64,000 bases of DNA from Haplomitrium mnioides. Lineage: Eukaryota; Marchantiophyta; Haplomitriopsida; Calobryales. The stretch lies in assembly GCA_049999725.1 (NCBI GenBank), contig JBNGIS010007632.1:94848-158847 (forward strand), written 5' to 3'. Positions 21,386 through 31,405 of the stretch are shown piece by piece (the first letter of the stretch is position 1; every line of letters starts with the position of its first letter). The notes under the pieces were generated by a model, which worked only from the letters and a program-made list of their open reading frames with translations, ran no database searches and was not told where the DNA came from. The translations under genes were made by a program, and so were the position numbers.

Positions 21386-21742
21386 AAAGGCAAGTGTTGT
21401 GAAGCAATTGTGGAGGCACAAGCAAAGGGAGATGCTACCTACAAGTGAGTCTTGTGGAGGTTTAGTCAAAGATTTCTCAGAGATGTCAGCAAATGTCAAA
21501 GAAAAAGAGAAAAGTAATGGTGTTTGATATGAGTCACACTCACAAAGTAGAATCTAGTAACCTATTAATACCAAAGGTACTCTCAAGGGTCACGAACATA
21601 AAAAAATGTAATAGTTTATTAGTGTCAAAAGCTGACTTTATGTTCTAAGTATTATTTTTTATTTATGTAGATGTTTATGACCTCAAAAATCAGTGGATGG
21701 TGTAGTTGAATTAAATACATGAGTTTAAACAGAAAGTGTGTA

Positions 21743-22875
21743 TCAATAGATCCGTACATGATATATATTATCAGTAAACTTGCAGCAACAAGTGTCAAAA
21801 ACAAGTAGTCTATTTCTACCACTTGCACAATAAAGAATTGCTATACGGTCCTTTACACCCTTGCAGTCCAGTAAAAAAAATGGGTCATGCCAGCTCTGAA
21901 ACTCATATAATAGAGTAGTCTCCAGAACTTCTTCTTCCATTGTTGTATTTGGAAAACTTTGAGATTTCCAAATACACAAAGTTTGTGGTTTATCTAGTCC
22001 ATCCAAGCCTGGTCCACTTGAGTATATAGCTACCAGATACAAAAAATTGCCATCTGAAACAAAGCGTTGATCGTTCATATATTCTCTCAATTGTGGTACC
22101 CTACAAAAATAGCCAAGGTTGTTGGGCACATCATAAGCAAAAATCCCCCTTAAATATTCTCCTTGGTGGTCACATGGTGTATACAATATCGTTTGCTTCT
22201 CTATTGAGCGGCCAGTGTACAAGAAGCAGGATTGGTTGGCTTGTAAGGCATGACTAGAGAAAGAATCCAACTTTGACTTTCAAAGTTATAAACATGAAGT
22301 TTCATGACATTTCCATGTGAATCAATGTGTCGATCTAGATTTCCAAATGGTTGTACAACCATGATGCTATAGCTACTTGTAACACTGATGTGGCACAAAA
22401 TTGGATTCATTTCCCAACAGTCAACTTCAGGGTTCATTTCAAAATGGATTTTCATTGAAGCACCAGTGACAATGTTCCAGAAGAAGAGTAGCATACCCCG
22501 GTAGTGATTACAGCAGAAAAGTACACCACGTACCGCTGATAAAACCATTTCAAAATTGTTGCTATCCCAATCTTGGTCCATATAGCTCTTGGGCAAGTGC
22601 ATTGACTCATAGGTTCATAGCAAAGTCCCATAAAACACAAACAAGTCACCATATCCTTCAGCTTCCCATGATTGTTTGGAAAGAAATTTCCATGAAAGAA
22701 TCTTTGCAGGAATAATGAATCCTGAAAAGCACTTGATATACAAATTTTGAAAATGCTTTGAATCCAAAACATGCTTCCGAGCTTTACATACTGCTTTTGC
22801 CCTCAACATACTTTTAATTGGAAATTTTAAAAATATCTCCTTCTGCAAGTCTTGAATAACATTCCATCTCGACAT
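21743..22875 (-). pseudogene. F-box protein pseudogene, copy A
   Basis: Starts MSRWNVIQDL. An F-box of about 40 residues follows: IQDLQKEIFLKFPIKSMLRAKAVC with the usual Leu/Pro/Val-Cys-Lys pattern that binds SKP1 in SCF ubiquitin ligases. A C-terminal F-box-associated region of about 300 residues includes GDLFVFYG and LCIWKSQSF. Two lesions are visible. A TGA at 22612-22614 stands where copy B has TCA. A 10-bp deletion near 22225 shifts the frame where copy B reads NPSSSELMYTGRS. Probably dead. An upstream frame to 22998 adds residues without domain signal. Target unknown. Confidence 0.8.
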
Positions 22876-22998
22876 AACTTCAAACTCTATAGGTATCCCT
22901 CCCTTATTACTTGATGGCCTTCTTATCCTAATCACAATGAGAAACATAAGTAAGAGGCATGAATGTTGCAAACCACAAAGCCAGAAAGTGAGAAACAT

Positions 22999-23559
22999 GT
23001 CTATTTACTTTTTGTAGTATATATTTGAATAGAAAGAACCACCACTCAATTTGAGAAACTATCTTGAAGAAAATCCTCACCTCCACCAATATCACACTTG
23101 TGGCTAGATATGCATGTGAAAGTTTGGCTCAAGATTCTTCATAATCCCATATTCAAAGGATTTTGGTTGGAAGTGACCTCCCCACTAGGTCTTTTCGCCA
23201 GACCACCAATTGTCTAAAAGTAACTTTTTCTTAGGACCGGATTGGTACTAGTTTCCCTCTTCTCTAAGTTATCAAGAGACCACCAATTGACATAAATCAC
23301 TTTTGTAGAGTAGCCACTGGCATTAACTTCCACACTAGGTTCCCAATAGACAATGGAGTGGCTGCTGGCATTAACTTCCTCTCTAGGTTGCTAACAAACA
23401 ACTAATTGACTAAAAGTGACTTGTACAAAGCTCTTTTGCTAGATAAGTAGCTCCACACTTCCTACTCTAGACCAAAATTTTTGTCCCATAGAAATTTTCA
23501 GCTTACAAGGTTTTAAACATACCACAACTTGATTGAGAACCACTTCTTTGCACACATTA
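22999..23559. other. No gene seen; F-box upstream flank
   Basis: Matches copy B. Contains imperfect repeats around GGCATTAACTTCC and CAATTGACT-AAAGTGACTT (about 23185-23420), but no coding signal. Confidence 0.4.
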
Positions 23560-23793
23560 AGGGTTCAGAACTTGCTGGAGCTGCACTTATTTAAGGTTCA
23601 GAACTTGCTAGAGCAGCACACAAATAGGGTTCAGAACTTGCTGGATCTACACACATATAGGGCTCAGAACTTGCTAGAGCTGCACATATTTACGATTAGG
23701 AACTTGCTGGAGCTGCAAACATTTAGGGTTCAGAACTTTGTATAGCTGCACATATTTAGGGTTACGAATTTGCTGGAGCTGCACACATTTAAG
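23560..23793 (+). repeat. 33-bp minisatellite, seven units (copy A)
   Basis: The unit is approximately GGTTCAGAACTTGCTGGAGC followed by TGCACACATTTAG. Because it is a multiple of three it yields a repeated RVQNLLELHTF frame. Copy B has eight units at 36122-36389. Treated as a minisatellite, not a coiled-coil gene. Confidence 0.8.
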
Positions 23794-24044
23794 GTCTAGT
23801 TGATGCAAACAAGCATTTGTGAGTATACAAGAAGAAAGTGCAGTTCTACTTCCACCCAAAATGGAAAGTCTCTTGGTAACTTTTCTGTTGCATTTCTGAG
23901 AGATAGCCAGTTTATAGTTTTATGACTTGCATAATTTCTTTCTGTTCTCTTTTTGTCTTTTTTGTTTCATGCCCATGATGATTACTCTTTGCTTCTTTTG
24001 ATTTCATGGAATCTGTTGACAAAGGTAAAGTAAAGTAGCGGAAG
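23794..24044. other. No gene seen
   Basis: Shared with copy B; no coding signal recognised. Confidence 0.4.
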
Positions 24045-24451
24045 CTATTGCCTTGTGTTTGGCTTCTTCCCACTTGCTTGTGCAATTGTCACTCTTCCTT
24101 TGGACTCAGTCTTTCTGTTGCTACTTAACTTCTTGTCTCTCCTGAAAACGTTGTTCCACCATAAATAGTCATCTGAAGGAGGGTGAGATCCAGGTTGTGG
24201 ATAGTCTTCAGTATCCACACCAACATGGCTTTCAATAGTAGGGGAATAGTCTTCTTGAAGAACAGGTGGTCCAAAGGGAGGGTAATCATCTGAAGGAGGG
24301 TGAGGTCCAGGCTGAGGATAGTCTTCAGTATCCACACCAGCATCACTTCCAGAAGTTGAACCCGCATGGATTAGTTTTCCTGCCATTTTCTCCTCCAATA
24401 TGCTACTTGATGACTCTTGAGATTCTATGGAGAACAGAATATGCTTGTTGT
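24045..24451 (-). pseudogene. DY/proline-rich repeat exon, copy A (longest)
   Basis: Best-preserved copy; no known family was assigned. An acceptor-like TGTTGCAG ends at 24452, and the frame stays open to 24045 with no internal stop. It holds EEKMAGKLIHAGSTSGS and then two tandem units 117 bp apart. DYPQPGPHPPSDD is at 24285-24323 and DYPQPGSHPPSDD at 24168-24206. Between them are DYPPFGPPV and EDYSPTIESHV. The tail is basic (FRRDKKLSSNRK). Repeated Asp-Tyr followed by Pro-rich sequence is what sulfated, hydroxylated RGF/GLV/CLEL peptides look like, but no signal peptide exon was identified and the terminal HN is absent. Confidence 0.5.
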
Positions 24452-25083
24452 CTGCAACATACAAAAGTATAAGCAAATCAGGTCCCAATTGTAATAACAC
24501 TCTAAAACCTCAAGAGATCAAGTGGACAAGTGTTCTCCATAACTCCTGCCCAACAACAGATCTCAATAGCCACCACTAGAAATAAAAATGGCACCAAGAC
24601 AAATGTGCAAAATCCTCATGAAGTTTTAAATGTATGTAATATCAAAAGGCTATGCTTAACTAGCATCCATGTTCTTGTCATTTAAACAAAGTCAACAAAC
24701 TTCCACAAAACATAAAGTAGCATTAAACTAGAAATGTCTTGCAACTGGTTGTAAACTATGTCAAACAATCTACCTACAATCACTCACATTCGCTTGATGA
24801 TTTGAACAGAGTACGTTTTCTGGATCCTCCAAGTGCTATAGTTGGAGAAACATTTTTTTGCTTTCTAGAAACGAACTGCACCTCACCTCTAACTCACTGC
24901 CTTCAGATCATTTGGATCTCTAAGCAAGTGGAGATTACCTACCCATGCCAGGGTCATTGCCGCATCAACTTTCTTCCCGACAATGTGTTTTCTCTCCTCC
25001 TCCTCCCTGTGCACATGCCTCTGTAGTTGCTGCCTCTGCAACCCTTGAGTTGGAAGTCATCACAACGTGCAATTTATGAGCAG
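24452..25083. other. Non-coding between DY-rich exon and ribokinase exon
   Basis: 24452-24850 is shared with both other copies, 24851-25083 with copy B only. No exon recognised. Confidence 0.45.
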
Positions 25084-25278
25084 GGTGTGGAACAGGTTCT
25101 GGTGAAACTTGGCAATCATGGGTCTATCCTTATTAATAAGGACAACCCCCCATAGTGCAATCAGCCATTAGGGCTCCAATTGTGGTGGATTCAACTGGTG
25201 CTGGAGACACCTTTACTGCAGCGTATACAGTGGGTTTCATAGAGGGAATGTCTTCACCGGATGCTCTAAGATTTGCAG
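25084..25278 (+). pseudogene. Ribokinase-like PfkB kinase, penultimate exon, copy A
   Basis: The frame opens GVEQVLVKLGNHGSILINKD and, after a shift, VQSAIRAPIVVDSTGAGDTF and TAAYTVGFIEGMSSPDALRFA. VVDSTGAGDTFTAA is the PfkB signature 2, with the GAGD catalytic Asp/anion hole, as in plant ribokinases that phosphorylate ribose at O5. A TAG and a frameshift (25160-25166) separate the two halves; copy B has the same shift, so decay began before the duplication. The exon ends GCAG followed by GT (phase 1) and joins the next exon in frame. Confidence 0.8.
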
Positions 25279-25843
25279 GTGTCTCATCTCTTCCTGAATG
25301 GCGTTTTTAACACATTGTGAAATTTATTTCTCTCCATGTGATTGTTATTGTCTGTTGTATGGCATCAGATGTAAAAAGAAATGCACAAGAATGATACCAG
25401 TAAACCCAAAACCAAATTGTGTGGCGGGTTGAAGGACTGGCCAGTGTTTTACTTTATCTTGGAAACATGGCTGGGAGAACTTGAGGTGATGTCAAGATGT
25501 TGAGGGAACTTCCAAGCTATTAATATTTGTGTGCCTCTCATCAACTGAGTAGTGCTCTTGTTTGGCATTGGGCCAGAAAATGTAGGATCCTAGGCTGTTT
25601 TTAGGGTGAATCTCTATGTTTTGAATCTAGGGGATCTGAACCCCTGTCTTTCACCAGGATGTGGTTGCTGCAGCCTTGTTAGACTTGTCATTCACCTTTC
25701 AAGACATTCCAAAGTAAAAGAGCAGCCAACTACCTAAACTGGATGGTGGGAGTCTTTTACTTTACTTGATTTCTGAACTTTTTGGGTTGTCATTGAATTG
25801 TCACACATTATTCAATAGCTCTGATAATAACTCTGAATTGCAG
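25279..25843 (+). other. Intron of the ribokinase-like pseudogene
   Basis: Bounded by a GT donor after RFA-G and an acceptor (GAATTGCAG, 25835-25843). 565 bp; copy B's intron is 566 bp. No other gene seen. Confidence 0.7.
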
Positions 25844-25938
25844 CTGTTGCAACATCACTGTGTGGCAGAGAAAAGGGTGCTATCCCAAGTATGCCACACA
25901 AGAAGTTAGTCATGAAGTTACTCCATGAGAACCTGTAG
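25844..25938 (+). pseudogene. Ribokinase-like PfkB kinase, last exon, copy A
   Basis: In phase with the previous exon this reads AVATSLCGREKGAIPSMPHK and ends KLLHENL-TAG. The SLC..KGAIPSMP block is the normal C-terminus of plant ribokinases, so this is near-full length at the 3' end. The stop codon (25936-25938) falls inside the first bases of an inserted LTR (TGTAGTGCCCC starts at 25934), so the original last codon or codons may have been replaced. Confidence 0.8.
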
Positions 25939-26825
25939 TGCCCCTCTCCCCCACACTAACCCCATGAAGAGCTAATTCCGAGGAAAGAGGAGCGACAGGG
26001 TGTAATAGGGTCTTTTATGAGACGGCCCCAGACCCATATTTATGTTTTATATGCACTACTGGCTGTGCGTTGCCTAGCAGCACACTCACGCCAAGTCAAC
26101 CCCCAAGACCCACAGCCACTTGCTCTCTTCAAGCACAACCCCAAGCCGGAACCAAAACCCACTCATATGTTGTTCTAGCAGCCAACTATTCTTGCTAGGC
26201 ATTGGCTTTCCAACCTTTGTATTTATACCATTTCAAAGGGAAAAATGTATATACTGGACCGTGCCCACTACTCTCACCGCACTCTTTAACTTCCCTACAG
26301 CATCCCTAGTACTTATTCACAATGCCCCTAGTACTTATTCACAACTATACATTAAAGAATTTAAACATATGTACACTATATACTGGACACAAGTACAGAG
26401 CACCATGAGCTAGCGACTCCATACACCACGTGAGTCTCCCCCGTGCCGCTACACACGTCAGCCCGCCCACTCACGCACGCACCACCAGCTAGTTTATATC
26501 CTCCATGGTAGAGGGGCTTGGAATCATTCCACAAGCTTAGAAGAGGTTTGATTAACTTCTACCCGTGGAAGATAGTCCTACCGACCGCGGGCACACACTC
26601 CACCCGAGACCTTGACTGGGTCTTCTCGACAATGCGCGGGCACTCACGTTGTCTTCGGTCCTCCTTGAGATGTAAACCAGCAACACCCTCCGAGTGCTAC
26701 TGGGGCTGAATCCCCTGCGTGAACACGAACTGAGAGGACCTCAGGTCCATCCTGGCTGCCTCTCTTGCCTCCTAGCCAAACGAACTCTCTTCTCCTTCGA
26801 GTATCAATCCACCTCTTAAGATTGG
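25934..26825 (-). repeat. LTR (3') of E3, shared with the duplication
   Basis: Plus-strand left terminus TGTAGTGCCCCTC, then CTTTTATGAGACGGCCCC. It aligns with 39533-40340 and more loosely with 41314-42600 and 60801-62100. The right side breaks at ATTGGTGCA, where copy B continues in LTR sequence and this copy enters protease. Confidence 0.75.
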
Positions 26826-27240
26826 TGCAGCCAATCTCATGATCAGAGCAGTGGGTTGAAATTCCTTGAATCCTAACCTATGTGCGGTCTCTTCAATCAT
26901 GATATTGACCCCCGCTCCTCCATCTACTGGCACCTGTGAGAGTGCATAGCCCGAGATCTGAATATCAATTTCTAGGGCACCCTTGTCCTCATAGACCAGA
27001 CTTAGATCCGCTGTGATGCCCACCCAGGGTAGGCACTTCCGCCTCTTCAGTCCCATTAACAGTTCCCTTAATTGCCTTCTATATAGTGGACTATACTTAG
27101 TGAGATGCCCCACCGTTGCTCTGACTAGGCAATCTCGGACGTTCGCTTGAATGCTATAGGGGACAGACTTGGCCACTTTGGTCGGAACTCTCACCGCTTC
27201 CTTGTTCTTTTGAGGCTCCTATAAGGCCTGCTACCTCCGA
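26826..27240 (-). pseudogene. E3 protease
   Basis: Open from 27194. It contains YSIQANVRDCLVRATVGHL, LLMGLKRRKCLPWVG and the intact catalytic loop VDGGAGVNIM, then EETAHRLGFKEF. The C-terminal flap half is missing because LTR sequence begins at 26825. It is the only family member here with an intact protease Asp-Gly-Gly loop. Confidence 0.75.
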
Positions 27241-28433
27241 ACTTCCTTCAAAGTTTCCCTGGCCACATTCTTCTCCTCTGCAGCATCCATGGCCTCAACT
27301 CATCTTCTTACCTCCTCTTGTTGCCTTGGGTGGAACCATTTGGGGTTGTCTCTATGGTAATCAGAATCGCTATCGAACAGCGACTCAGGATCCTTAGCCT
27401 TCTCAGATTCATGCCCCTTCCTACGCTTTTCCTTCTTCCGATTTCAGGCTTCCATTTGTGTCATCACCCGGTAGCAGTCCTTAGAAGAGGGTGGGTTCCA
27501 GCCTAGCAACTCGACTTCCTCCTCCTTCTGGCTCATAGTCTAGCGTTATCATATTCACCGCCAATGGAGGTGGTGGGGGATTTGCCCCTACATTTGGGCC
27601 CAGCTCTGGTCTCTTGTTGGGTGAGCAATTCATCGCCACATGCCCCTTGGATTTTCATTGGAAATAGAGCGCATATGGCACCCCATTGTGTTGCTTCCAT
27701 GACTTTGGGCAATTCGGAGATATGTGACCAGATTGACCACAATTCCTACAGATCCTGATGGTTGTTCGAGGAGGCCTACCAGCCACCCAACCGCTGGATT
27801 GCCCTACCCTTGCTCTTGTAGGTCTGTTCAGAATGGTGGGAGGTCCACCGCTGACCTGATACAGCGTCTCCGGAGCCTCTTCGGGCACATAATCAACTTC
27901 CTCATGCATGTATTCTAGGGGTTCTTCCCTTACATAGTGGATGGCGTGAGCCTCCATGGGGCGCTCCTGAGGAGAGTGGCCATGCTGTTTGCACTTCACG
28001 CACCAGACCCCTACTCGTCTAGTGGCCTTGGCTTGCTCTTTGGCTTTATCCTTGCGAGGAGTATATTCATGGCCCCCATTTTGGCACGCAACTCCTCCAC
28101 CTTCGCATTAACCTTCCCCTCTTTTCTCCCGGGAGATTCAGGTTCCTTTTCAGCAGTTCTCTTTGGTTGCTTCTTTTTGCCCTCTCGATGATGAGTGTGC
28201 CAATCCTTTCAATCTTTGGCATCCCTTCTCTTTTGTTCCTTCCGTTTCTTCTTTCTTCTGGCCGACCTATCCTCATCGGAACTGCTGGTGTTGGATTCCT
28301 CATCACTTCCCGAGGTGGAAGCCGAACTCTCCTCTAACTCCTCATCACTGCTAGTCTCATCCGAGGTGTCCTCCGATCCGTACTTAATCTGTGTCTTCCT
28401 CCTCGAGCTCGTAACAGAGGCTCTTACGTTGGA
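27241..28433 (-). pseudogene. gag: E3 gag C-terminal half with zinc knuckles
   Basis: 27999-27655 holds CRNCGQSGHISPNC, an intact CCHC knuckle. The second knuckle is broken (YALYFQ-stop ... GHVAMNC). 28306-28067 is a basic linker. Stops and frame changes separate the pieces. Confidence 0.65.
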
Positions 28434-29072
28434 CTAGGCAGCACTCACCGCAGCTTCTAAGGTCTGGGGGTCGGTCTTCCATACCCACGTCCCTATATTC
28501 TTTGGCAGAGCCACTAGGAACCATGAGCTCCACATCCCATCAGTGGATGGGGGGTTCAGCTTCAGTGCTACTTTCTTGAACCTCTGTAGGAACATTCTTA
28601 CTGATTCCTTTTTCCACATCTGTAGGTGCCCCATCTTAATTAAGGCTTTGGTCTCCTCTCCAATCTGTGAGAACTTGGACATGAACACGGTCTTAAAAGC
28701 CTCCCAATCTCTTTTGATATGATTGGGAAAGTCCTTATACCACGGTTGTCCCTCTCTCTTCAAGACAGTTGGCAGAATACCCAAGATCAGGTGACTTTCT
28801 CCGTTTGCCTCTGCTGCATTCTGTTGATCGTCTAGCCATGTATCGGGATCATCCTTAGATCGCCATTTATACAGTTTGTACTTAAATCTTCCCCGTAGTC
28901 CTGGAGGTGGTACAGGGTGAGTCATTCCAGCAACAAGCAAGGACAACTCCACCCACAAGTCAATGCTCTCCTCCATACTTGTCTTATTCCCTGGACTTCC
29001 CGCCTTAACTTCAAGTTTAGCGCTCGCAATTTTACGGAACTTTCTAGCGCCAAAAAGCTTATGGCACTTCAA
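28434..29072 (-). pseudogene. gag: E3 gag N-terminal half
   Basis: 212-residue open frame with a retrotransposon gag core: WRSKDDPDTWL, LPTVLKREGQPWYKDFP, DWEAFKTVFMSKF and VRMFLQRFKKVALKLNPPS. It matches E4 gag remnants at 60423-60600. It would form the capsid-like shell. It stays open, but the rest of gag is broken. Confidence 0.7.
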
Positions 29073-29204
29073 GACTCCTTGCTTCTCACACTCCTAACTC
29101 CACGCCGTTCCAAGCATCAACCCAGAGAGCCGCCACCCTCTAGCGCCACTCTTCCCAAGAAACTAAATCGATTCTGGATTCATCCGAAGTTCTTGCAAAC
29201 CCTA

Positions 29205-29222
29205 CCCCTCCTTCTAGTGCCA
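29205..29222 (-). other. E3 primer binding site
   Basis: On the element strand TGGCACTAGAAGGAGGGG lies six bases after the LTR terminus GTGTGACA. It begins TGG, as expected for pairing with a tRNA CCA end; I do not assign the tRNA. The E4 equivalent near 60775-60789 has lost a G. Confidence 0.6.
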
Positions 29223-29228
29223 AAAAAT

Positions 29229-29852
29229 TGTCACACCTTTCTCTCCGGCCCTAGCTCAGAAAGAGCTTATTCCGAAGGAAGGGGCACAACACGGTTCAAT
29301 AGGGCCTTTTATAAGACGGCCCGGACCCTGATTTATCTCTTTCACGTACTAATGGCCGTGAGCTTCTTAGCGGCGCGTTCACTTAGCACCAACCCCACAA
29401 ACCATAGTCCACTCTTTCTGTCCATGCACAACCCCAAGCCCAAATAGGACCCATTAAGATCTTGTCTTTTGAGCGGTCACTCATTCTTGCCTGGAGACTG
29501 TTTTCAATCATTCACATCTACACCATTTCAAAGGGGAAAAAGTATATACAGGACTATACCTACAAACTCAATACAACTTCTGCACAAAATTTACACAAAG
29601 CTAGCTACTCCAACACCTTTACAACCCTTCAACCCACTCTCTTCCTGCTCTACAACACCTTTAAGACTTATTCACAATATACGACAATGCTATACACGTA
29701 TCTACACTATCTACTCGACAGAAGCAGGGAGCACCATTGGCTAGCGACTCGAGACACCACTTGAGTCTCCCCCGCGACGCTTCACACTTTGGCCTACCCA
29801 TTCAGAGACATATCACCAACTAGTTTATACCCTCCGTCAAAGACAGGCTTGG
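29229..29852 (-). repeat. E3 5' LTR, truncated by CV2
   Basis: Plus-strand TGTCACACC start, GAGCTTATTCCGAAGGAAG and TATAAGACGGCCC blocks as in the other LTRs. It ends at 29852 where the CV2 LTR TGTAATAG begins. Confidence 0.75.
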
Positions 29853-30274
29853 TGTAATAGTACAAACATAAGGTTGTGTTATTTATAAGAAAATAGAGAG
29901 GAGTGAAGGAAGTGTTAGTGAGTCACTTTTAGGGTAAGATTGGATTACTTGCTTTTGAAGTCACTTTTAGGTTACTTGCATTCGAAGTCACTTTTGGTAG
30001 AGAGTCACCTTTAGGGCTGAAATGAGAAGTGACTTGTAAGTGAAGAAAGAGGGATGACACCCTCTTTTCTTGTATAAATAGAAGGGCTTCTTAACCCCAC
30101 TCCTTATTCTGAAGTTTCTCTCAAATCATTTGAGTTCTTTGGTTGCTTGGCTTTGACTAGCATTCTTGGATTTGGTTTGCATATTGTCTTTGAATTGTGT
30201 AACTCTTTTAGAGTTGTCTTGAAGTATTACTTATTTGGAAGTTGGTCTTTGAGTTCTCCTTGAGTTCTTTTACA
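29853..30274 (+). repeat. CV2 5' LTR
   Basis: 422 bp from TGTAATAGTACAAACATAAG to GAGTTCTTTTACA. U3 carries five dispersed AGTCACTTTTAGG-like motifs (about 29921-30025). Confidence 0.9.
30073..30080 (+). promoter_or_regulatory. CV2 LTR TATA box
   Basis: TATAAATA, followed by GAAGGGCTTCTTA. The same position is kept in CV1 (9294-9301), CV3 (31599-31606) and CV4 (60232-60239), so transcription likely starts about 30 bases downstream. Confidence 0.7.
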
Positions 30275-30275
30275 T

Positions 30276-30287
30276 TGGTATCAGAGC
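30276..30287 (+). other. CV2 primer binding site (initiator tRNA-Met)
   Basis: TGGTATCAGAGC one base after the LTR end, as in CV1. Confidence 0.95.
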
Positions 30288-30365
30288 TACGTTCTTTCTG
30301 GTGGAATCGAGAATCAAGAAAGGAGTATGCAAGCGATGCAACATTAAATTGAATATCTTTCTCGC

Positions 30366-31190
30366 TTGCTAGAAGTTAAAATGCAAATGGGAAATAGGGC
30401 ACCTTTTCAAGAAGAAAAAAGTCATGTGCAGTTTCCCAAGCCAAAGGCTTATGATGGAAAGACGGTTCGTGGTGCATATGAGAATTTCTTGTTTGATTGT
30501 GAGCAATACTTTGAGGCTACCAATATAAGAGAGGATGGTAGAAGAATTCTATTTGTTGCAAGTCAATTGGAAGGAGTGGCAAAGCCTTGGTGGAGATATC
30601 AAATTGAGCAAGCTCAACGTGGATTTGTCACTCCAATTGCTTCTTTGCAAGAGTTTAAAGAAGCGCTAAATTCAAGATTTAGGGTTTTGAATGCTTCAAA
30701 GGTGGCAAGAGATTGCTTGGCAGAATTGAATCCATCAATTCCGCCAAAGAACTATGTCACGCAATTTCAAAATATCATTATGCAAATCCCTAATATGGGC
30801 GAGGGAGAAGCTTTGGATCGTTTTGTTCGAGGATTGAAGCCTCGCACTAGAATGGAAGTGACAATGAGAGAGCCCTCTCAACTAGAAGAAGCAATGAGTA
30901 TGGCAGAACGATATGACTTGCTACTAACGACCAACAAAGCTAGGCCACATCCACGTCTACAACAAGCTTTACCAAATGTTCGTGTGCCAGCCAATAAGGC
31001 TATACATATGGAGATTGATGCGGCGCAGAGAGTGGTACTCACTGATGGAGAGCGTGAGCAGAATCTATGCCAAAGTGGCGGATGGTTTTATTGTCAACAG
31101 CTTGGTCATATGATTGCAAATTGCGTACGTCGCCAAGGTCGATCATGTGCTCTTGTTCAAGCGGCAGCTGCTGAAGAAGAAAATCAGTGA
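30366..31190 (+). CDS. gag: CV2 gag polyprotein
   Basis: 274-residue uninterrupted frame. A coiled N-terminus is followed by the gag core (FDCEQYFEATNIREDGRRI, WWRYQIEQAQ, LQEFKEALNSRF, RFVRGLKPRTRMEV) and a C-terminal knuckle. The knuckle reads GGWFYCQQLGHMIANC; the first Cys found in CV1 and CV4 (GGCFYCR) is Trp, so zinc binding is doubtful. A likely longer native start (ATG at 30328) is closed by TAA six codons on. It would assemble the particle; the element is too truncated to use it autonomously. Confidence 0.8.
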   Translation: MLEVKMQMGNRAPFQEEKSHVQFPKPKAYDGKTVRGAYENFLFDCEQYFEATNIREDGRRILFVASQLEGVAKPWWRYQIEQAQRGFVTPIASLQEFKEALNSRFRVLNASKVARDCLAELNPSIPPKNYVTQFQNIIMQIPNMGEGEALDRFVRGLKPRTRMEVTMREPSQLEEAMSMAERYDLLLTTNKARPHPRLQQALPNVRVPANKAIHMEIDAAQRVVLTDGEREQNLCQSGGWFYCQQLGHMIANCVRRQGRSCALVQAAAAEEENQ

Positions 31191-31405
31191 AATGACCGAC
31201 ATCAGTAAAGATAGTCGAGCGATTTACTGAGAGCTCAATTAGTTCAAATGGAATGAAAAGCTCGACAAGAATAAGAAGTACCTTGTTTCATCTAGACGGT
31301 ATCCTTGATGAGCATTCTTGTAGAATGTTGGTAGATTGTAGAAGTTCTAAGAATTTCATGTCACTATATTTTGCAAAGAAAATCAAAGCTACGACTTTGC
31401 CTATT
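31191..31405 (+). pseudogene. CV2 protease, 5' part
   Basis: Homologous to 56160-56350 in CV4: RISTLFHLDG-like start, EHSCRMLVDCRSSKNFMS. The catalytic loop DCGSS is DCRSS here. Cut at 31405. Confidence 0.7.

Larger units (their letters stand above)
21386..26825 (+). repeat. Segmental duplication copy A
   Basis: Collinear with 33947-40482. Both copies hold F-box pseudogene, 33-bp minisatellite, DY-rich exon, ribokinase 3' exons and an LTR starting TGTAGTGCCCC, with only scattered differences. The left edge in copy B is the break with CV3. The right edge in copy A is where LTR sequence gives way to protease sequence near 26825. The LTR abuts the ribokinase exon in both copies, so that insertion predates the duplication. 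Confidence 0.85.
25934..29852 (-). mobile_element. E3: Gypsy element with pol deleted
   Basis: Minus strand: 5' LTR part 29229-29852, primer site 29205-29222, gag, protease, then 3' LTR 25934-26825. RT, RNase H and integrase are absent because protease homology meets LTR sequence directly at 26825. Same family as E1/E4. The 5' LTR is cut at 29852 by the CV2 LTR. The 3' LTR is also in duplication copy B while the gag-protease part is not. Confidence 0.8.
29853..31405 (+). mobile_element. CV2: chromovirus 5' part, cut by CV3
   Basis: 5' LTR, tRNA-iMet primer site, full gag and the first part of protease, then abrupt replacement by the CV3 LTR at 31406. Nothing of CV2 was found beyond CV3. Confidence 0.85.

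Noticed and set aside
23533-23745. Leucine-rich 11-residue repeat protein
   Set aside because: 33-bp minisatellite read in frame; no start context, exon or homologous gene.
30276-30287. tRNA-Met gene
   Set aside because: Only the 12-base complement of the tRNA 3' end; it is the primer binding site.
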